A DNA stretch of 64,000 nucleotides from Streptomyces sp. NBC_01317 (GCF_035961655.1 NZ_CP108393.1:6185001-6249000), one strand, 5' to 3'. Positions 17,301 to 28,838 are shown, numbered from the stretch's first letter. Notes: generated by a model not told the origin, from the letters alone. Translations and numbers: made by a program.

Positions 17301-18737
17301 ATGCCCCCACATGCGATATCAGCGCCCGCCGAGAACGGGACCACCCCCCCACCCCCCGCGCACCGCGACGGAAACGTATTGCGCTGGCTCGGCGCCTACA
17401 CCGCGTCGATGGTCGGCAGCAACGTCTACTTCGTGGCCCTCGCCTGGGCCGCCGCCCGGACCGGCAGCCCCGCTCAGGCCGGCCTGGTCCTCGCCGTCGG
17501 ATCGGTGCCCCGCGCCGCGCTGATGCTCGGCGGCGGAGTGGTCGCGGACCGCTTCGGACCCCGCCTGGTGGTCATCGGCAGCGACGCGGCACGCTGCGTC
17601 TTCATCCTCGGCATGGCGGCCGTGCTGATGTTCATCAGCCCCTCCGTCTGGCTGCTGGCCACGGTCGCGCTCGTCTTCGGCGCGGTCGACGCGCTGTTCC
17701 TGCCGGCGGTCGGCGCGCTGCCGCCCCGGATCACCGCCCCCGGCCAACTGGTCAGGGTGCAGGGCATGAGCGGGCTCGCCACCCGTTTCGCCAACGTCGC
17801 GGGAGCGCCGATCGGCGGTCTGACGGTGGCCATCGGCGGCTCGGCGTCGGCCTTCACCGCGGCGGGCGTGTTGTTCGCGGTGTCGCTGCCGCTGCTCCTG
17901 AGCGTACGGATCGGCGGGCTGCCCGGTGCGCAGGGTGAGAAGGGGGACCGGGGCGCCGACGACGAGCACGCCGAGGAGACCGTGACGGCGGGGGAGGAGA
18001 GCCCCGTACCGCACGACGTGATCCCGGGGCCGCGCGACGGCGCTGACGCGCGTAGAGAGCGGGCGGAAGAGGCCGGGGCGGCCCCGGGTGCGGAGAAGCG
18101 GACGGGCGGGGCGGACGCCGCGTCCCCCGGCGCCGGCCGCGCACTCCTCGACGGCCTGCGCTACATCCGCCACCACCGCGTCCTCGCCCCGCTGATCCTC
18201 GTCAGCGCCATCACCCAGCTGGGTTTCGTGGGACCCCTCAACATCGGCCTCGTCCTGGTGTCCGAGGAGCGCGGATGGGGTGCGTCGGGCCTGGGCTGGA
18301 TCATCGCCGCGTTCAGCGCGGGCGCCGCCGGGGCCTCGCTGCTGCTGACGGTCCGCGGCCGGGTCCCCCGGGCCGGATTTGTCATGTGCGCTTCTACGAT
18401 CGTCGGCTCGGTCGCCATCGCCTGCATCGCGTACGCCCCGTCGGTGGCCCTCGCCTCCGTCGCCGCCGTCTGCGTCGGACTGCTCGCGGGCCTGGGCGGC
18501 GCGCTGTCCGCAGCGCTCGTCCAGACCCAGACGGAACCGGGCTACCTGGGCCGGGTCACCTCGGTCTCGACGCTCTTCGGCCTGGGCATCGCCCCGCTCG
18601 TCTACCCGGTCATGGGCGTGGCCATCGGCGCCTGGGGCTCAGGACCGGTGTTCGTGGCCAGCGCGGCACTCTGCGCGGCGGGCACGACGTTCGGGCTGTG
18701 CGTCAAGCAGCTCCGCCTGGCCGAACTGCCCACCTGA
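17301..18737 (+). CDS. MFS efflux transporter
   Basis: A 478-residue major facilitator with about twelve hydrophobic spans. The loop between helices 2 and 3 carries a typical MFS motif ([16 protein letters not shown] near residue 74). A charged, disordered central loop of about 70 residues (about 212-280, rich in Glu, Asp, Gly and Ala) separates the two six-helix halves and is longer than usual. ATG 17301 is preceded by AGAGAGG at about 10 bases; TTG 17295 is an alternative. The adjacent ArsR-type gene is the likely regulator. The family suggests proton-driven drug or metabolite export; the substrate is unknown. Confidence 0.9.
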   Translation: MPPHAISAPAENGTTPPPPAHRDGNVLRWLGAYTASMVGSNVYFVALAWAAARTGSPAQAGLVLAVGSVPRAALMLGGGVVADRFGPRLVVIGSDAARCVFILGMAAVLMFISPSVWLLATVALVFGAVDALFLPAVGALPPRITAPGQLVRVQGMSGLATRFANVAGAPIGGLTVAIGGSASAFTAAGVLFAVSLPLLLSVRIGGLPGAQGEKGDRGADDEHAEETVTAGEESPVPHDVIPGPRDGADARRERAEEAGAAPGAEKRTGGADAASPGAGRALLDGLRYIRHHRVLAPLILVSAITQLGFVGPLNIGLVLVSEERGWGASGLGWIIAAFSAGAAGASLLLTVRGRVPRAGFVMCASTIVGSVAIACIAYAPSVALASVAAVCVGLLAGLGGALSAALVQTQTEPGYLGRVTSVSTLFGLGIAPLVYPVMGVAIGAWGSGPVFVASAALCAAGTTFGLCVKQLRLAELPT

Positions 18738-18754
18738 CCCCCGGCCGTCCTGCC

Positions 18755-18778
18755 GCCGGGCGCCCCAGGGCGCCCGGC
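18755..18778. terminator. perfect 10-bp stem terminator after the MFS gene
   Basis: GCCGGGCGCC, loop CCAG, GGCGCCCGGC. It stands 17 bases after the MFS stop and before the convergent TIGR03085-type gene. Confidence 0.75.
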
Positions 18779-18804
18779 CAGGGGGCGTCCTGCTGACGAT
18801 CCTG

Positions 18805-18872
18805 GACGCCCGCCCCCGTACAACCGGGCGACGCCCGTTCCCGTACAGCCGACGCCCGTTCCCGTACAACCG
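18805..18872. repeat. three near-tandem 22-bp repeats
   Basis: Copies of GACGCCCGYYCCCGTACARCCG at 18805-18826, 18830-18851 and 18851-18872, in the gap between convergent genes and ending just before the stop of the minus-strand gene. The significance is unknown; probably replication slippage. Confidence 0.6.
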
Positions 18873-18879
18873 ACCGCCC

Positions 18880-19512
18880 TCAGATGCCCAACTTCGCTTC
18901 CAGCACCCGCGTCACCGCGTCCTTGTCGCCCTCCACCTGCACGTCCGCCGCGGCCTGGCGCCCCGAGAGGAACAGCAGCAGCTCGCCCGGCTCGCCCGTG
19001 ACCGTCACCACCGGCGCGCCCTTGCGGGCCACCGCCGTCCGGCCGTCCGTCCGCCGCAGCACCAGACCCGCCGGGGACTTGCGCCCCATCAGCCGGGCGC
19101 CCTTCTCCAGCCGCGACCACAGCGAGTCCGCGAAGACCCGGTCCAGCTCGCGCGGAGTCCAGTCGGGCTGCGCCCGCCGGACGTCCTCGGCGTGGATGTA
19201 GAACTCCGAGGTGTTCGCCGCCTCGTCGAGCTGCTTGATGGAGAAGGGGGACATCTTCGGCGGTCCCGTACGGATCAGCTCGATCAGCTCCTCGTACGGC
19301 TTCGCGGCGAATTCGCCCTGGACCCGGTCCAGCCGGTTCTTGAGCGCGGGCAGCATCGTTCCCCCCGCCGCGTCGAGCCGGCGCTCACGCACCACCACAT
19401 GAGCGGCCAGGTCCCGGGCGGTCCAGCCGTCGCAGAGGGTCGGCGCCTCGGGGCCCGCGGTCTCCAACAGGTCGGCGAGCAGAAGTCGTTCACGCTTTGC
19501 ATGGGTCGACAT
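18880..19512 (-). CDS. TIGR03085/maleylpyruvate-isomerase-like (DinB-fold) protein
   Basis: A 210-residue member of the DinB/maleylpyruvate isomerase superfamily, whose actinobacterial members are often mycothiol-dependent and metal-binding. It shows [20 protein letters not shown] near residue 27, where the histidine corresponds to the first metal ligand, and [17 protein letters not shown] near 108 with the second histidine region. The C-terminal half ([27 protein letters not shown]) matches the usual accessory domain. The reaction is unknown. The start ([16 protein letters not shown]) lies 84 bases from hisI on the opposite strand, with a TACCCT box 7 bases upstream of it. Confidence 0.88.
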   Translation of the reverse strand: MSTHAKRERLLLADLLETAGPEAPTLCDGWTARDLAAHVVVRERRLDAAGGTMLPALKNRLDRVQGEFAAKPYEELIELIRTGPPKMSPFSIKQLDEAANTSEFYIHAEDVRRAQPDWTPRELDRVFADSLWSRLEKGARLMGRKSPAGLVLRRTDGRTAVARKGAPVVTVTGEPGELLLFLSGRQAAADVQVEGDKDAVTRVLEAKLGI

Positions 19513-19584
19513 GTCCGCAAGGGTACGGCCGCCCCCGCCCGTCCGCCCAGTGGACTCCCCTCCCGCGAGCCCGCCCGGGCGCGG

Positions 19585-19596
19585 CACAATGGCCGT
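19585..19596 (+). promoter_or_regulatory. -10-like box CACAAT of hisI, leaderless arrangement
   Basis: CACAAT (19585-19590) is exactly 6 bases from the hisI ATG and no Shine-Dalgarno sequence is present. The same hexamer and spacing occur before the gene at 22875. Confidence 0.55.
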
Positions 19597-19974
19597 ATGA
19601 GCAGCACGACCGCGGAGCCGGGACCGACCGGCGGCCTCGACCCCGCCATCGCCGACCGCCTCAAGCGCAGCGCCGACGGACTGATCCCGGCCATCGCCCA
19701 GCAGTTCGACACCGGCGAGGTGCTGATGCTCGGCTGGATGGATGACGAGGCCCTGCACCGCACCCTCACCACGGGCCGCTGCACCTACTGGTCCCGCAGC
19801 CGCCGGGAGTACTGGGTCAAGGGCGACACCTCCGGCCACGTCCAGCACGTGAAGTCCGTCGCCCTGGACTGCGACGCGGACACCGTCCTTGTCCAGGTCG
19901 ACCAGGTCGGCGCCGCCTGCCACACCGGGGCCCGCACCTGCTTCGACGAGGACGTCCTGCCGCTCGGCCGGTGA
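19597..19974 (+). CDS. hisI: phosphoribosyl-AMP cyclohydrolase
   Basis: A 125-residue monofunctional HisI that opens the adenine ring of phosphoribosyl-AMP. It has the [18 protein letters not shown] start and the [18 protein letters not shown] core. Zinc and magnesium ligands lie in [15 protein letters not shown] and [11 protein letters not shown] (two cysteines plus an upstream Cys). There is no fused HisE domain, as usual in actinobacteria; hisE and hisG are not in this window. It is detached from the main his operon by the ArsR/MFS/TIGR03085 genes and lies next to trpE. Confidence 0.96.
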   Translation: MSSTTAEPGPTGGLDPAIADRLKRSADGLIPAIAQQFDTGEVLMLGWMDDEALHRTLTTGRCTYWSRSRREYWVKGDTSGHVQHVKSVALDCDADTVLVQVDQVGAACHTGARTCFDEDVLPLGR

Positions 19975-20061
19975 GGCGGCCCCCCCACACGCGGGCACTC
20001 CCCGGCACCACGCGGGGAGCCCGCGCAGCCCGTGAAGAGCCAACGAGTAGGGTCAGCGGCC

Positions 20062-21588
<1,527 letters not shown>

Positions 21589-21591
21589 GGG

Positions 21592-21636
21592 CCCGGGGTT
21601 CCGGCGGGCCCGGTCGGGGACCGCCGGAACCCCGGG
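21592..21636. terminator. strong hairpin terminator after trpE
   Basis: 16-base arms CCCGGGGTTCCGGCGG (21592-21607) and its perfect complement (21621-21636) with a 13-nt loop. Confidence 0.85.
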
Positions 21637-21661
21637 ACGGCGGCACGAAAGGCCCGTAAGG

Positions 21662-21673
21662 GATAGTGGTGGG
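21662..21673 (+). promoter_or_regulatory. -10-like box GATAGT, leaderless arrangement
   Basis: GATAGT (21662-21667) is 6 bases from GTG 21674, without a Shine-Dalgarno sequence; it would restart transcription just after the trpE terminator. Confidence 0.45.
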
Positions 21674-22357
21674 GTGAGTGCCGTCCCCGTACCCCAGCCC
21701 CGCGCCGCCGTCCCGGTGTCCACCGACGCCGCGAGCAGCCGCCGCAGTCTCGCCGTCGCCCTCCTTCTCGGCGCCGCGGGCGCCGCCGTCGTCCTGATCG
21801 CCTCCGGCCAGGTCTGGTCCCGGGGCACCGCGTCGGTGGGCGGTGGCAGCGTGCCCCTCTCGGCCGACGGCCGTGACGTCACCGGTGTGCCCGCCGCCCT
21901 CGCCGTCGTGGGCCTGGCCGCCCTCGTCGCCGTGTTCGCCGTCCGCAGCGGAGGGCGCCTGCTCGTCTCCCTGCTGCTCACGCTGAGCGGCGCGGGCGCC
22001 GCCGCGACCGCCTTCCTCGGCGCGTCCGACAGCTCCGCCCTGGACGAGAAGGCCGCGACGACGGTCGGCGACAGCTCCGCGACCATCGGCGACGTCCTGA
22101 CCCACACGGCCTGGCCGTACGTCACCGCCGTCGCCGGGGTCCTCATCCTGCTCGCCGGCCTGCTCTCCCTGCGGTACGGGAAGCAGTGGCCCGCCATGTC
22201 GGGGCGCTACGAACGCGAGGGCGTGCCCCGGGCCGGCGGCGGGAGCGGCGCCGTGCGCGGGGGCCCGGCCAGGCCCGCGCCCGTCGTGGACCCCGACCGG
22301 CCCGAGGACCTGTGGAAGGCGCTGGACCGGGGCGAGGACCCGACGCGGGAGACGTGA
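21674..22357 (+). CDS. Trp-operon-associated membrane protein (TIGR02234/Trp_oprn_chp family)
   Basis: A 227-residue protein with about four membrane helices: SLAVALLLGAAGAAVVLIA (about 25-43), GVPAALAVVGLAALVAVFAV (near 73), LLVSLLLTLSGAGAAATAF (near 97) and TAVAGVLILLAGLLSL (near 150). A polar segment SGQVWSRGTASV follows helix 1. The cytoplasmic tail is basic then acidic (PDRPEDLWKALDRGEDP). This matches the actinobacterial family repeatedly found in trp loci. Its role is unknown; transport or membrane tethering of Trp metabolism has only been guessed from location. Confidence 0.88.
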   Translation: MSAVPVPQPRAAVPVSTDAASSRRSLAVALLLGAAGAAVVLIASGQVWSRGTASVGGGSVPLSADGRDVTGVPAALAVVGLAALVAVFAVRSGGRLLVSLLLTLSGAGAAATAFLGASDSSALDEKAATTVGDSSATIGDVLTHTAWPYVTAVAGVLILLAGLLSLRYGKQWPAMSGRYEREGVPRAGGGSGAVRGGPARPAPVVDPDRPEDLWKALDRGEDPTRET

Positions 22358-22443
22358 CCCCCCGCGCCGGGATGGACCGCACATGCGGGACAATGGCGCT
22401 GAGCGTCCGACTCACACAGCGCAACACCAACGAGGAGCAACTC

Positions 22444-22749
22444 ATGGCGGGCACCAGCCACGGACACACCCCGGCCGCCTGGACCGGCGTCACCATCGCG
22501 TTCATCGGGTTCTGCGTCGGCGGGGTCTTCACGGTGACGGCGGACCCGGTCGGGTTCTGGGTCGGCATCGGGGTCGTCCTGCTCGGCGGCGTGGTCGGCC
22601 TCGGGATGAAGTTCATGGGTCTCGGCATGCCCCAGGAGTCCACGGAGCAGGCGCGCGCCAGGGCCGAGGCCGGGCGGGCGCAGGTCGAGGGGGCCAACGC
22701 CGCCGACGGCGGCGACAAGGCCGACGACAAGACCCACCAGACCGTCTGA
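22444..22749 (+). CDS. HGxxPAAW-motif small membrane protein
   Basis: A 101-residue protein opening with the family signature HGHTPAAW (residues 6-13). Two membrane helices follow (TGVTIAFIGFCVGGVFTV and WVGIGVVLLGGVVGLGMKF), then a charged Ala/Glu/Asp tail. ATG 22444 is chosen because GAGGAG lies at good spacing and the motif follows directly; the longer upstream frame is not convincing. This family occurs in actinobacterial trp clusters and has no assigned role. Confidence 0.87.
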   Translation: MAGTSHGHTPAAWTGVTIAFIGFCVGGVFTVTADPVGFWVGIGVVLLGGVVGLGMKFMGLGMPQESTEQARARAEAGRAQVEGANAADGGDKADDKTHQTV

Positions 22750-22862
22750 CAGGCGTCTCCCGCCTCCCTCCGGCACGGGTGGCACCGACGCGGCCCGGCA
22801 GGTCCGGGTCGCGTCCCCCCCCCGCCGGCCGGTTCCTCACCACTGTCCCGCGCGGCGGCTGC

Positions 22863-22874
22863 CACAATCACCGG
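22863..22874 (+). promoter_or_regulatory. -10-like box CACAAT, leaderless arrangement
   Basis: CACAAT (22863-22868) lies 6 bases before GTG 22875, identical in sequence and spacing to the element before hisI. Confidence 0.5.
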
Positions 22875-23456
22875 GTGGATGCCATGTCAGTCCCCTCCGC
22901 ACCGGTTCCGGCGGGCTCCGAGCCGTCGGCCGGGCAGGCCCGTCCCGCCCCCGCCGTCCCGCCGGGCATCCACGCGGCTCCGCAGGCCCCTCCCGCTCCG
23001 GCCTTCCCGCCGGGCACGTACGCCGCTCCGCCGCCCGGACCGCCCGCTGCCTCGCTCGTACGGCGTCTCCTCGCCCCGGCCGGCTCCCTGGCCGCCGTCG
23101 CCGGGGCCTTCACGTACGTCGGGCTGATCGACCCGAACCACCCCGGCCACTACCCGGTCTGCCCGCTCTTCGCCCTCACCGGTCTCTACTGCCCCGGCTG
23201 CGGCGGGTTGCGCAGCGCCCACGCCCTCGCCCACGGCGACCTGGTCACCGCCTTCGGCGACAACGCGCTGGCCGTCCTCGGGTACGGGGTGGCCGCCGCG
23301 CTCTGGGTGCTCTGGACGGTCTCGTCCGTACGGGCCAGGACCCGGCTCCCGCTGCCCGTCCCGCGCCGTCCGGCCGTGTGGTGGGCCGTCGGCGGAGTCG
23401 TCCTGATCTTCACACTGATCAGAAACCTGCCGTTCGGCTCGTCGCTCGCTCCGTGA
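22875..23456 (+). CDS. DUF2752 membrane protein
   Basis: A 193-residue protein with a ~55-residue Pro/Ala-rich N terminus (VPPGIHAAP, FPPGTYAAP repeats) followed by about three membrane helices. The DUF2752 hallmark CPLFALTGLYCPGCGGLRS, with its conserved cysteines, lies near residues 98-116, followed by AHALAHGDLVTAFGDN. The conserved Cys/Gly motif suggests metal or cofactor binding at the membrane, but no function is known. The start could also be ATG 22884; the GTG is preferred from the leaderless promoter spacing. Confidence 0.88.
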   Translation: MDAMSVPSAPVPAGSEPSAGQARPAPAVPPGIHAAPQAPPAPAFPPGTYAAPPPGPPAASLVRRLLAPAGSLAAVAGAFTYVGLIDPNHPGHYPVCPLFALTGLYCPGCGGLRSAHALAHGDLVTAFGDNALAVLGYGVAAALWVLWTVSSVRARTRLPLPVPRRPAVWWAVGGVVLIFTLIRNLPFGSSLAP

Positions 23457-23609
23457 AGGCCCAGGTCGTGGCAGGCTCGGGTAGCCGGATGCGGGTCCTG
23501 GGACGAGTTCCGGATAGCATCGATATGGCTGATCCTGATTCAGTCGGGCTCGACCGGCCGACCTCCTCGGCCGACCTGATCACAACCCTCCCGGAAGGGG
23601 GCCGCTCCC

Positions 23610-24419
23610 GTGAGTGTGCTCGACGAGATCATCGACGGCGTGCGCGCCGACCTCGCGGAGCGGCAGGCCCGGGTGAGCCTTGACGAGCTCAAGGAGCGCG
23701 CCGCCAAGGCCCCCGCGGCGAAGGACGCCCTCGCCGCGCTGCGCGGTGAAGGGGTCCACGTGATCTGCGAGGTGAAGCGCTCCAGCCCCTCGAAGGGCGC
23801 GCTCGCCGCGATCGCCGACCCGGCCGGGCTCGCCGCCGACTACGAGGCGGGCGGCGCGGCCGTCATCTCCGTACTGACCGAAAAGCGCCGCTTCGGCGGG
23901 TCGCTGGCCGACCTGGAGGCCGTCAGGGCCCGGGTCGACATCCCGGTCCTGCGCAAGGACTTCATCGTCACCTCGTACCAGCTGTGGGAGGCGCGTGCCT
24001 ACGGCGCTGACCTGGTGCTGCTCATCGTCTCGGCGCTGGAGCAGGACGCGCTGGTGTCGCTCATCGAGCGCGCCGAGTCGATCGGGCTGACCCCGCTCGT
24101 GGAGGTCCACGACGAGGACGAGGTCGAGCGGGCGGTCGCCGCCGGAGCGAAGATCATCGGCGTCAACGCACGTGATCTCAAGACGCTCAAGGTCGACCGC
24201 GGCACGTTCGAGCGGGTCGCCCCCGAGATCCCGGTCGGCATCGTGAAGATCGCCGAGTCGGGGGTGCGCGGGCCGCACGACCTGATCGCGTACGCCAACG
24301 CCGGGGCCGACGCGGTCCTCGTCGGCGAGTCGCTGGTCACCGGCCGCGACCCGAAGTCGGCGGTGGCCGACCTGGTCGCCGCCGGGGCCCACCCGGCGCT
24401 GCGGCACGGAAGGGACTGA
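23610..24419 (+). CDS. trpC: indole-3-glycerol phosphate synthase
   Basis: A 269-residue (beta/alpha)8 enzyme converting CdRP to indole-3-glycerol phosphate. Catalytic lysines lie in [11 protein letters not shown] (about 51-61) and VLRKDFIV (about 114); the glutamates are in LVEVHDEDE and KIAESGV, and the loop GVNARDLKT and the phosphate site VGESLVTG are present. GTG 23610 is preceded by GGAAGGGGG. It starts the trpC-trpM-trpB-trpA run. A hairpin (CGGCCGACCTCCTCGGCCG, 23555-23573) lies in its leader, but no Trp-codon leader peptide is visible. Confidence 0.96.
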   Translation: MSVLDEIIDGVRADLAERQARVSLDELKERAAKAPAAKDALAALRGEGVHVICEVKRSSPSKGALAAIADPAGLAADYEAGGAAVISVLTEKRRFGGSLADLEAVRARVDIPVLRKDFIVTSYQLWEARAYGADLVLLIVSALEQDALVSLIERAESIGLTPLVEVHDEDEVERAVAAGAKIIGVNARDLKTLKVDRGTFERVAPEIPVGIVKIAESGVRGPHDLIAYANAGADAVLVGESLVTGRDPKSAVADLVAAGAHPALRHGRD

Positions 24420-24426
24420 CCCCACC

Positions 24427-24618
24427 GTGTCCGACGCCGCCGCCATCGCTGTGCTGCGCAAGCTGCCGCTGCCGTCGCCCCACGCGCCCCTGGCGCGCGG
24501 GTGCCGGCCGCGCGGCTGCCGTGCGCCGGCGCGTCGGGTGCACGGACGGCGGGTGCGGTACGTGATCGGCGACGAGCCCGGTCAGGTCAACGGGATGCGA
24601 TGGCGCGGCGGTCGCTGA
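24427..24618 (+). CDS. trpM: small Trp-operon protein TrpM
   Basis: A 63-residue basic protein (begins VSDAAAIAVLRKLPLPSPHAP, ends GQVNGMRWRGGR) starting 7 bases after the trpC stop. Length and position between trpC and trpB match TrpM described in Streptomyces coelicolor, a small protein reported to modulate tryptophan synthesis and development; that link is from memory and position, since the sequence has no recognisable domain. It contains two cysteines in RGCRPRGCRAPARR, a Cys/Arg cluster that could bind nucleic acid or metal. The following 130 bases to trpB hold the palindrome CGGGCCGCGCGGCCCG (24638-24653). Confidence 0.78.
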   Translation: MSDAAAIAVLRKLPLPSPHAPLARGCRPRGCRAPARRVHGRRVRYVIGDEPGQVNGMRWRGGR

Positions 24619-24747
24619 GACCGCAGTTGTCCACCGGGCCGCGCGGCCCGGGCGTGTCCGTGGAGGGGCGTCGTACGCCCGCACTTCCCGCTGACACCGC
24701 CCGCCCGGCGCCCGGATCCGCCCGTTGCTCCGAGGAGTCGTACCGGA

Positions 24748-26009
<1,262 letters not shown>

Positions 26010-26013
<4 letters not shown>

Positions 26014-26822
26014 GCGGGAACGTAGCGCTGCTCGACGCCGCACTGGCGGCGGCCAAGGCGGAGGACCGGGCCGCCCTCATCGCCTACCTGCCCGCCGGGT
26101 TCCCGACGGTGGACGGTGGCATCGCGGCGGTCAAGGCCGTCTTCGAGGGGGGCGCCGACATCGTCGAGGTCGGGCTGCCGCACAGCGACCCGGTGCTCGA
26201 CGGACCCGTCATCCAGACCGCCGACGACATCGCCCTCAAGGGCGGCGTCAGGATCGCGGACGTGATGCGCACGGTCCGTGAGGCGTACGAGGCGACCGGG
26301 AAACCGGTGCTCGTGATGACGTACTGGAACCCGATCGACCGCTACGGCGTCGAGCGGTTCACCGCCGAGCTGGCGGCGGCGGGCGGCGCCGGGTGCATCC
26401 TGCCCGACCTGCCGGTCCAGGAGTCCGCGCTGTGGCGCGAGCACGCGCAGAAGCAGGGCCTGGCCACGGTCTTCGTGGTCGCGCCCAGCAGCAAGGACCA
26501 GCGGCTCGCCGAGATCACGGCCGTGGGCAGCGGATTTGTCTACGCGGCCTCCCTGATGGGTGTGACCGGTACGCGCGTGTCGGTCGGCGCGCAGGCCCAG
26601 GACCTGGTGGTACGCACCCGCGCCACGACCGACCTGCCGGTCTGTGTGGGGCTCGGGGTGTCCGACGCCGCGCAGGCGGCCGAGGTCGCGGGCTTCGCCG
26701 ACGGGGTGATTGTCGGCTCCGCCTTCGTGAAGCGGATGCTGGACGCCCCCGACGCCGCGTCGGGCCTGGTCGCGGTGCGTGAGCTGGCGGCCGAGCTTGC
26801 CGCCGGTGTTCGCAAGCGCTGA
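26010..26822 (+). CDS. trpA: tryptophan synthase alpha chain
   Basis: A 270-residue (beta/alpha)8 subunit cleaving indole-3-glycerol phosphate to indole, which is channelled to TrpB. The catalytic glutamate E53 and aspartate D64 are in [39 protein letters not shown] and the C-terminal phosphate site GVIVGSAFV are present. GTG 26010 overlaps trpB (GTGA). A perfect 28-bp palindrome follows and ends the trp run. Confidence 0.97.
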
Positions 26823-26855
26823 CGGGTGGCATAACCCGTAAGGGTGGACCTGGAG

Positions 26856-26883
26856 CCGGGGAGGTGCGTACGCACCTCCCCGG
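26856..26883. terminator. perfect 28-bp palindrome after trpA
   Basis: CCGGGGAGGTGCGT and its exact complement adjoin without a spacer, so the RNA hairpin would have a 10-12 bp stem. It ends the trp transcript and lies 16 bases before the DsbA-like gene. Confidence 0.8.
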
Positions 26884-26898
26884 TTCGTTGCGCCCTGC

Positions 26899-27729
26899 GT
26901 GAGCGAGAAGAACCGTGAGGCAAGGCGGAGCGCGAGAGAGCGGCTCCAGCAGGAACGTGCGGCGGACAGGACCCGGGAGAAGCGCAAGCGGGTGCTGGTC
27001 GTCGCGTCGACGGTGGTCGGCGTGCTCGGGGTGGTCGCCGTGATCGGCGTGGTCGCCGCCAAGGCGGGCAAGGACGGCACCAGCGACGCCGCGGGCCCCG
27101 TGCTCGCCCCGTCCGGTGTCTCGGGCAAGGACGAGCTGGCGATCCCCGTGGGCGCGCCCGACGCGCCCTCCACGCTGACCGTGTGGGAGGACTTCCGCTG
27201 CCCGGCGTGCGCCCAGTTCGAGAACGCGTTCCGGGGCACCGTCCACGAGCTGGAGAACCAGGGCCAGCTCAAGGTCGAGTACCACCTCGCCACGATCATC
27301 GACGGCAACATGGGCGGCACGGGCTCGCTGCGCGCGGCCAACGCGGCCGCCTGCGCCCAGGACGTCGGCAAGTTCGCCCCGTACCACGACGAGCTGTACA
27401 AGAACCAGCCCGCGGAGACGGACGACGCCTTCGCGAAGAACAGCCGGCTGCTGGAGCTGGCGGGCAAGGTCGACGGCCTGGAGTCGGCGCCCGGCTTCCG
27501 CCAGTGCGTGCAGGGCGGCGACCACAACAACTGGGTGAACAAGTCGGCGGCGGCGTTCCGTACCGGCGGCTTCTCCGGGACGCCGACCGTGCTCCTGAAC
27601 GGGGAGGCGGTGTTCCCGAAGAAGGGCAACGAGAACATCACACCCGACAACCTGAAGAAGTGGGTGAAGGAGGCCAACCGGGGCAAGAAGCCCGGTACGG
27701 CACCGCCCGAGACCAGGTCGGTGGGCTGA
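26899..27729 (+). CDS. membrane-anchored DsbA-like thioredoxin-fold protein
   Basis: A 276-residue protein with a basic cytoplasmic N terminus (about 1-30), one membrane helix (about 31-54, VLVVASTVVGVLGVVAVIGV) and an extracellular thioredoxin-fold domain. The active site is CPAC (101-104, WEDFRCPACAQFE) and the cis-proline loop is FSGTPTVLLNG near 231. DsbA/BdbD-type proteins of this shape introduce or isomerise disulfides in exported proteins. A VKOR or CcdA partner is not nearby. The GTG start at 26899 lies right after the trpA terminator. Confidence 0.92.
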   Translation: MSEKNREARRSARERLQQERAADRTREKRKRVLVVASTVVGVLGVVAVIGVVAAKAGKDGTSDAAGPVLAPSGVSGKDELAIPVGAPDAPSTLTVWEDFRCPACAQFENAFRGTVHELENQGQLKVEYHLATIIDGNMGGTGSLRAANAAACAQDVGKFAPYHDELYKNQPAETDDAFAKNSRLLELAGKVDGLESAPGFRQCVQGGDHNNWVNKSAAAFRTGGFSGTPTVLLNGEAVFPKKGNENITPDNLKKWVKEANRGKKPGTAPPETRSVG

Positions 27730-27747
27730 CCTCGTTACCAGGAAGTT

Positions 27748-27778
27748 GCCGGGCGGGTCGGCGCAGGTCCCGCCCGGC
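27748..27778. terminator. 10-bp hairpin between dsbA-like gene and lgt
   Basis: GCCGGGCGGG and its exact complement CCCGCCCGGC with an 11-nt loop. Confidence 0.7.
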
Positions 27779-27798
27779 ACGGTACCGTCGGTTCTGCC

Positions 27799-28713
27799 AT
27801 GGAACTTGCCTACATTCCCAGCCCGTCGTCCGGTGTGCTCCATCTTGGACCGCTCCCGCTGCGCGGCTACGCGTTCTGCATCATCATCGGTGTCTTCGTC
27901 GCCGTCTGGTACGGCGGCAAGCGCTGGGTCGCCCGGGGCGGCAAAGCCGGCACCGTGGCCGACATCGCCGTCTGGGCGGTGCCCTTCGGCCTGGTCGGCG
28001 GGCGGCTCTACCACGTCATCACCGACTACCAGCTGTATTTCAGCGACGGTGAGAACTGGGTCGACGCCTTCAAGATCTGGGAGGGCGGCCTCGGGATCTG
28101 GGGCGCGATCGCGCTGGGCGCGGTGGGTGCCTGGATCGGCTGCCGGCGGCGGGGCATCCCGCTGCCCGCGTGGGCGGACGCGCTGGCGCCCGCGATCGCG
28201 TTCGCGCAGGCGATCGGGCGGTGGGGCAACTGGTTCAACCAGGAGCTGTACGGCAAGGAGACCGACGTGCCGTGGGCGCTCAAGATCTCCTCGGGGCCGA
28301 ACCGTGAGGCGGGCCTCTACCACCCGACGTTCCTGTACGAGTCGCTGTGGTGCGTCGGGGTGGCCCTGCTGGTCATCTGGGCCGACCGCCGCTTCAAGCT
28401 CGGGCACGGGCGGGCGTTCGCGCTGTACGTCGCGGCGTACTGCGTGGGGCGCTTCTGGATCGAGTACCTGCGGGTCGACGAGGCGCACCACATCCTGGGC
28501 CTGCGCCTGAACGACTGGACGGCGATCATCATCTTCGCGCTGGCGGTCACGTACATCGTGATCTCGTCGCGGCTCCGCCCCGGGCGGGAAGAGGTGGTGG
28601 AGCCGGACCGCGACGAGTCGGCGAAGCCGGTGACCTCGGAGTCTTCGGAGCCGGAGGACGCGGAGCCGACCGACGCGGACGCCGACGCGGCGGACGCGAA
28701 GACGACGACCTGA
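27799..28713 (+). CDS. lgt: prolipoprotein diacylglyceryl transferase
   Basis: A 304-residue integral membrane enzyme that transfers diacylglycerol from phosphatidylglycerol to the lipobox cysteine of prolipoproteins. The Lgt signature IGRWGNWFNQELYG is at about 139-152 and the essential arginine region GLVGGRLYHV near 64. Seven hydrophobic spans are visible. A ~50-residue acidic, low-complexity cytoplasmic tail (Asp/Ala/Glu-rich, EDAEPTDADADAADAK) extends past the core, a common feature in streptomycetes. A GGTACCGT box and no clear ribosome-binding site precede ATG 27799. Confidence 0.96.
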   Translation: MELAYIPSPSSGVLHLGPLPLRGYAFCIIIGVFVAVWYGGKRWVARGGKAGTVADIAVWAVPFGLVGGRLYHVITDYQLYFSDGENWVDAFKIWEGGLGIWGAIALGAVGAWIGCRRRGIPLPAWADALAPAIAFAQAIGRWGNWFNQELYGKETDVPWALKISSGPNREAGLYHPTFLYESLWCVGVALLVIWADRRFKLGHGRAFALYVAAYCVGRFWIEYLRVDEAHHILGLRLNDWTAIIIFALAVTYIVISSRLRPGREEVVEPDRDESAKPVTSESSEPEDAEPTDADADAADAKTTT

Positions 28714-28735
28714 CGCGACCTGGCGGTCGCGCTTT

Positions 28736-28838
28736 GTCCTCAATCGCCGGACGGGCTTGAAACAGCCCGTCCGGCGATTGTCGTCCCGCACCCTGACGAT
28801 CAGGGCAGCCACATCAAGCCCGTCCGGCGATTGAGGAC
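28736..28838. repeat. three copies of the 22-bp repeat forming a hairpin at the lgt 3' end
   Basis: A forward copy (28736-28757) and an inverted partial copy (28764-28780) make a perfect 17-bp stem (CAATCGCCGGACGGGCT and complement) with the loop TGAAAC. A further inverted full copy lies at 28817-28838. It is placed between convergent genes, so it can act as a bidirectional terminator. Confidence 0.85.

Noticed and set aside
19975..20061. Possible trpE attenuator
   Set aside because: No Trp-rich leader peptide and no alternative hairpins; a leaderless start fits better.
23457..23609. Possible Trp leader peptide or attenuator before trpC
   Set aside because: A short frame from ATG 23525 exists and a hairpin is present, but there are no adjacent Trp codons and the frame runs into trpC out of phase; not supported.
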